From NCBI GenBank assembly GCA_020718525.1, contig DYRX01000163.1, forward strand, positions 1 to 9,534: a stretch of DNA of 9,534 nt, given 5' to 3'. Below are positions 7,102-9,534 of this stretch, in pieces. The position numbers and the translations under genes are program-made. The DNA comes from Victivallis vadensis (lineage in GTDB: Bacteria > Verrucomicrobiota > Lentisphaeria > Victivallales > GWF2-50-93). The notes beneath the pieces were generated by a model. It was given only the letters and a program-made list of their open reading frames with translations, was not told the DNA's origin and did no database searches. Position 1 is the stretch's first letter. Each line of letters starts with the position of its first letter.

Positions 7102-8328
7102 ATGCTGAGCGCAGAGAACATACCGACCAACGAGAAGTCTGTCATCGAAGATTTCACGACAGCTCAATATCGTGAAATTCTCCGTATTGCGAAGCGAAAC
7201 TACAAGTTTGCCCTCTACGGCCGCGACAAGATGCCCGAACCGTTTATTTTGTGGCGGCATGACTGCGACGCCTCGCTCAACCGCGCCTTCAGAATTGCCG
7301 AAATTGAAAGGCAGGAGGGAGTTGAATCAACCTATTTCATAAACATACATTCGGAATTTTACAATCCTTTCGAAAAGACCCAGGCTGGGTTGATCGGGCA
7401 AATTCTCGCCTTCGGCCATGAACTCGGCCTGCACTTCGACCCCAATTTTTACGGGACTGATTGCGAAGAAGAACTGGAAAAGCAGATTGCGTCAGAAGCT
7501 GAACTCCTGAAAAAACACTTCGGCGCGAAATTGTCGGCTTTCAGTTTTCACAATCCCTCAAAATCAATCCTTGAATGCGACCGCGAAAGTTATGGCGGAC
7601 TGATGAATTGCTACTCGAAACGCTTCAAAAACGAAGTGTCCTACTGTTCGGACGCGAACGGATACTGGCGCTTCCGCCGTCTTCGGGATGTCGTGGAACA
7701 GGCCAAAGAGCCGTGCGTCCAAGTGCTGACTCACCCGGAATGGTGGCAGGAAACGCCGATGCCTCCCCGACAGCGGATTTGCCGCTGCGCTTATGGCCGT
7801 GCGGCCGCCTCCATTCACTTCTACGACTCCGCCATCAGCAACTGCGGCCGGCAAAACAAGGCGGGCGAATTTGAATCCTTCAATTTTCTAGGAAAGGCGG
7901 AACCGAGACTTTTTGAACTTTGTGATTATCTGTGGAACAACGGATATTATTCGACTCTTTTCATCGAAATATGGAGACTTCATGAAGCCCTGCTCTCCAG
8001 TATCTGCAAAGCGGCGTGCCGTGAAAAATCCGACGCGCGCTCGAAAGAACCCGCAGAGTCGTCCGCCCAATCTGCATATTCATCCAATACTCCCAAAATC
8101 TTTTCGGAGCTTTTCGGTCAATCTTGGGAAAAAACGGCCGGGATCGAGGAAAAAACTCATGAATATTGGAACACCGTCCGCAACGGCACTTTGCTCGGGC
8201 TCAATCCAATCCCAGAGCAGAGTTACATAGACGGTTGCACCCACGTCTGCCACGCCATCGTAGCTCTGGCTTCATGGGCCAACAACTGCGGAATCTCTTA
8301 TAATATAAGCATCTCCAAGTTGCATTGA
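7102..8328 (+). CDS. Polysaccharide-deacetylase-like protein with C-terminal extension
   Basis: About 408 residues from ATG 7102. The NodB-like features are ILWRHDCDAS (HDCD at 53-56, in place of the common HDVD), TYFINIHSEFYNP, GHELGLHFD (His101), FSFHNPS (139-143) and LTHPEWW (200-205). The Asp and His residues are placed as in metal-dependent CE4 deacetylases, although the classical HxxxH second motif is replaced by GLHFD. YCSDANGYWRFRR is another conserved-looking block. After a Ser/Ala/Lys/Glu-rich linker (about 325-352) comes a separate segment of about 75 residues rich in Trp, Asn and Gly. No signal peptide is visible, so it would act in the cytoplasm, unlike secreted deacetylases. The start is uncertain: ATG 7033 or TTG 7006 would overlap the preceding gene by 44 or 71 bases, and none of the three has a good ribosome site. 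Its likely role is deacetylation of a glycan precursor. Confidence 0.78.
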   Translation: MLSAENIPTNEKSVIEDFTTAQYREILRIAKRNYKFALYGRDKMPEPFILWRHDCDASLNRAFRIAEIERQEGVESTYFINIHSEFYNPFEKTQAGLIGQILAFGHELGLHFDPNFYGTDCEEELEKQIASEAELLKKHFGAKLSAFSFHNPSKSILECDRESYGGLMNCYSKRFKNEVSYCSDANGYWRFRRLRDVVEQAKEPCVQVLTHPEWWQETPMPPRQRICRCAYGRAAASIHFYDSAISNCGRQNKAGEFESFNFLGKAEPRLFELCDYLWNNGYYSTLFIEIWRLHEALLSSICKAACREKSDARSKEPAESSAQSAYSSNTPKIFSELFGQSWEKTAGIEEKTHEYWNTVRNGTLLGLNPIPEQSYIDGCTHVCHAIVALASWANNCGISYNISISKLH

Positions 8329-8345
8329 AAAGAAAACACATGCGT

Positions 8346-8352
8346 AAAGGAG
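8346..8352 (+). promoter_or_regulatory. Ribosome binding site of the RimJ/PseH-like gene
   Basis: AAAGGAG lies 4 bases before ATG 8357. It is among the strongest Shine-Dalgarno matches in the window and fixes this start in a 28-base gap. Confidence 0.75.
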
Positions 8353-8356
8353 CAAA

Positions 8357-8908
8357 ATGTTAAGAGGAAAAAGAATCGCGCTATGTCCGCTCGGGAAAGA
8401 TGACTTTCCAATTCTTTTCAACTGGATTAACGAACGGGAACAGGTCATCTTCAACTCTCCCTACAAGCCCGTTCACCAGGATTGCCATGAAAAATGGCGG
8501 CAGAAAATTGTCGAATCGAATGACACGGCAATTTTTGGGATCCGCCGTCTCGATGACGGATCCCTCGTCGGAACATGCCAACTGCACGGCATCCATCCTG
8601 TCCACCGAAGCGCTGAACTGCAGATCAGAATCGGTGAGACGAACGAACGCGGACAAGGCTTCGGATTCGAGGCCGTCTCTCTTCTTCTCCGGTTCGCGTT
8701 CGACGACTTGAATTTGCAACGTGTGTACCTTCACGTCTTCAAGGACAATCTCAGAGCTGTCAAATTATATGAAAAGACCGGTTTCAAAATTGAAGGGACT
8801 TTAAGAAGAGCCGCATTCATAGGCGGTGCCCACAAGGATATACTGATCATGGGGCTTCTCGAAGAAGAATATAGCAAGCAAGAAATAACGGCGAAAAAGG
8901 GAGAATGA
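8357..8908 (+). CDS. GNAT acetyltransferase of the RimJ/RimL (PseH-like) type
   Basis: A 183-residue single-domain GNAT of normal length for the RimJ/RimL group. It starts MLRGKRIALCPLGKDD, the typical opening strand. It then shows LVGTCQLHGI (70-79), the acetyl-CoA loop ERGQGFGFEA (97-106), LNLQRVYLHVFKDN (118-131) and NLRAVKLYEKTGF (131-143), followed by the EGTLR segment. This is the arrangement found in ribosomal-protein acetyltransferases and also in PseH, which N-acetylates a 4-amino-sugar nucleotide. In this glycan setting, acetylation of an amino-sugar made by one of the two DegT enzymes is more likely than ribosomal-protein modification (inference). No pseB, pseC or pseI homologue of the full pseudaminic acid pathway is recognised in the window, so I do not use the pseH name. 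Confidence 0.9.
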   Translation: MLRGKRIALCPLGKDDFPILFNWINEREQVIFNSPYKPVHQDCHEKWRQKIVESNDTAIFGIRRLDDGSLVGTCQLHGIHPVHRSAELQIRIGETNERGQGFGFEAVSLLLRFAFDDLNLQRVYLHVFKDNLRAVKLYEKTGFKIEGTLRRAAFIGGAHKDILIMGLLEEEYSKQEITAKKGE

Positions 8909-8915
8909 TTTTCAC

Positions 8916-9534
8916 GTGCCTGCCACAGTCGCAATCCATCAGCCGAATTTTTTTCCCTGGCTCGGATATTTCGAGAAGATCGTCCGTTGCGACAGATTCG
9001 TCTTCCTGGATATTGTACAATACCCCAAGACCGGCGGAACTTGGATGAATAGGGTAAAACTGCTTATCAACGGAGAGGCCAGATGGATTACTGCTCCCAT
9101 CGTAAGAAACTATCATGGATTCCGCTCTGTCACGGAAATGGAGTTTCAGGAATCGGAGAATTGGCGGGAAAATATTCTGAAAACTATAGAGACAAACTAC
9201 CGCCGGGCACCATTTTTCAACGAAGTGTGTCAAGACATAGAGCCGCTTGTCTTGAACCCAGAAATAAATATTTCAGATTACAACATCAAGGCTATAATTT
9301 CAATCGCAGACCGCCTCTCGATACCGCCAGAAAAATTCAGCAAATCTTCGGAATTAGACCATAAGGGCTCCTCGAACGAACTTCTCGCGTCTCTGACACT
9401 GGCACTGGGAGCTGATACATACATGTGCGGCGGAGGCGCCGATGGATACCAGGACGAAGCTGTTTTTAATTCATTATCTGTTAGCCTGTTATATCAGAAC
9501 TTCCAGCATCCTAAATATGAGCAAATTGCCGTAC
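8916..9534 (+). CDS. WbqC-family protein (3' truncated by window end)
   Basis: An open frame from GTG 8916 runs 206 codons to the window end without a stop. The opening VAIHQPNFFPWLGYFEKI (residues 5-22) is the hallmark of the WbqC family, followed by RFVFLDIVQY (27-36), the MNRVKL segment (44-49), WITAPI (57-62), NYRRAPFF (94-101), and LGADTYMCGGGADGYQDE near 181-198, all in the family order. WbqC proteins recur in O-antigen and other glycan loci; their reaction is not firmly known, though proposed to modify sugars. GTG is the only plausible in-frame start, 7 bases after the preceding stop. AAAAAGGGAG at 8894-8903 is its nearest ribosome site, 12 bases away. An ATG at 8905 overlapping the previous stop is out of frame. 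Roughly 20-40 C-terminal residues should be missing. Confidence 0.88.
   Translation, partial: MPATVAIHQPNFFPWLGYFEKIVRCDRFVFLDIVQYPKTGGTWMNRVKLLINGEARWITAPIVRNYHGFRSVTEMEFQESENWRENILKTIETNYRRAPFFNEVCQDIEPLVLNPEINISDYNIKAIISIADRLSIPPEKFSKSSELDHKGSSNELLASLTLALGADTYMCGGGADGYQDEAVFNSLSVSLLYQNFQHPKYEQIAV

Noticed and set aside
8357..8908. Naming this gene pseH and the locus a pseudaminic acid pathway
   Set aside because: The protein fits RimJ/RimL and PseH equally, and no dehydratase, hydrolase or NeuB/PseI-type synthase is present in the window.
1..9534. tRNA, rRNA, CRISPR repeats, insertion sequences and rho-independent terminators
   Set aside because: I scanned gaps and gene ends and saw no cloverleaf, regularly spaced repeat, transposase or hairpin followed by a T run. 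The gaps are mostly too short to hold them.

Overview
The window is one tightly packed, single-strand gene block (all genes on +) that reads as part of a bacterial surface-glycan locus (O-antigen, capsule or protein glycosylation). It contains eight complete genes and is cut at both ends by partial ones. Base composition is mixed, near half GC by eye. Shine-Dalgarno motifs are recognisable before about half the genes, and GTG or TTG starts are possible. These gene families are typical of Gram-negative and environmental bacteria, but nothing fixes the genus.

Layout. Positions 1-128 hold the last 41 codons of an unrecognised protein. At 166-1128 is an extended SDR nucleotide-sugar epimerase/dehydratase, overlapping by 4 bases (ATGA) a DegT/DnrJ/EryC1/StrS PLP aminotransferase (1125-2258). 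A 61-base gap with two chained mini-ORFs leads to a glutamine-hydrolysing asparagine-synthase-like amidotransferase (2320-4200). Next is a second, shorter and divergent DegT-type aminotransferase (about 4215-5225), overlapping by 4 bases a FemAB/Acetyltransf_6-like acyltransferase (5222-6292). Then come a GNAT protein with a long unrecognised N-terminal half (6300-7076), a polysaccharide-deacetylase-like protein with an HDCD motif and an unusual C-terminal extension (about 7102-8328), a RimJ/RimL/PseH-like GNAT (8357-8908), and the first 206 codons of a WbqC-family protein (8916 to the window end).

How the genes may work together (inference). The SDR enzyme would supply a nucleotide sugar. 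The two aminotransferases would install amino groups on keto-sugars. The AsnB-like enzyme would convert a carboxylate, for example on a uronic acid, to an amide. The FemAB-like protein and two GNATs would acylate amino or hydroxyl groups. The deacetylase-like protein could remove an acetyl group first. WbqC-family proteins recur in such loci, but their biochemical role is not settled. No glycosyltransferase, flippase, polymerase, sugar-nucleotide 4,6-dehydratase or nucleotidyltransferase is seen, so this looks like the sugar-modifying part of a larger locus.

No RNA genes, mobile elements, CRISPR arrays, convincing promoters or terminators were seen. The most interesting parts are the concentration of acyl-transfer and deacylation functions, the coupled second DegT plus FemAB-like pair, and the deacetylase-like protein with its C-terminal extension.
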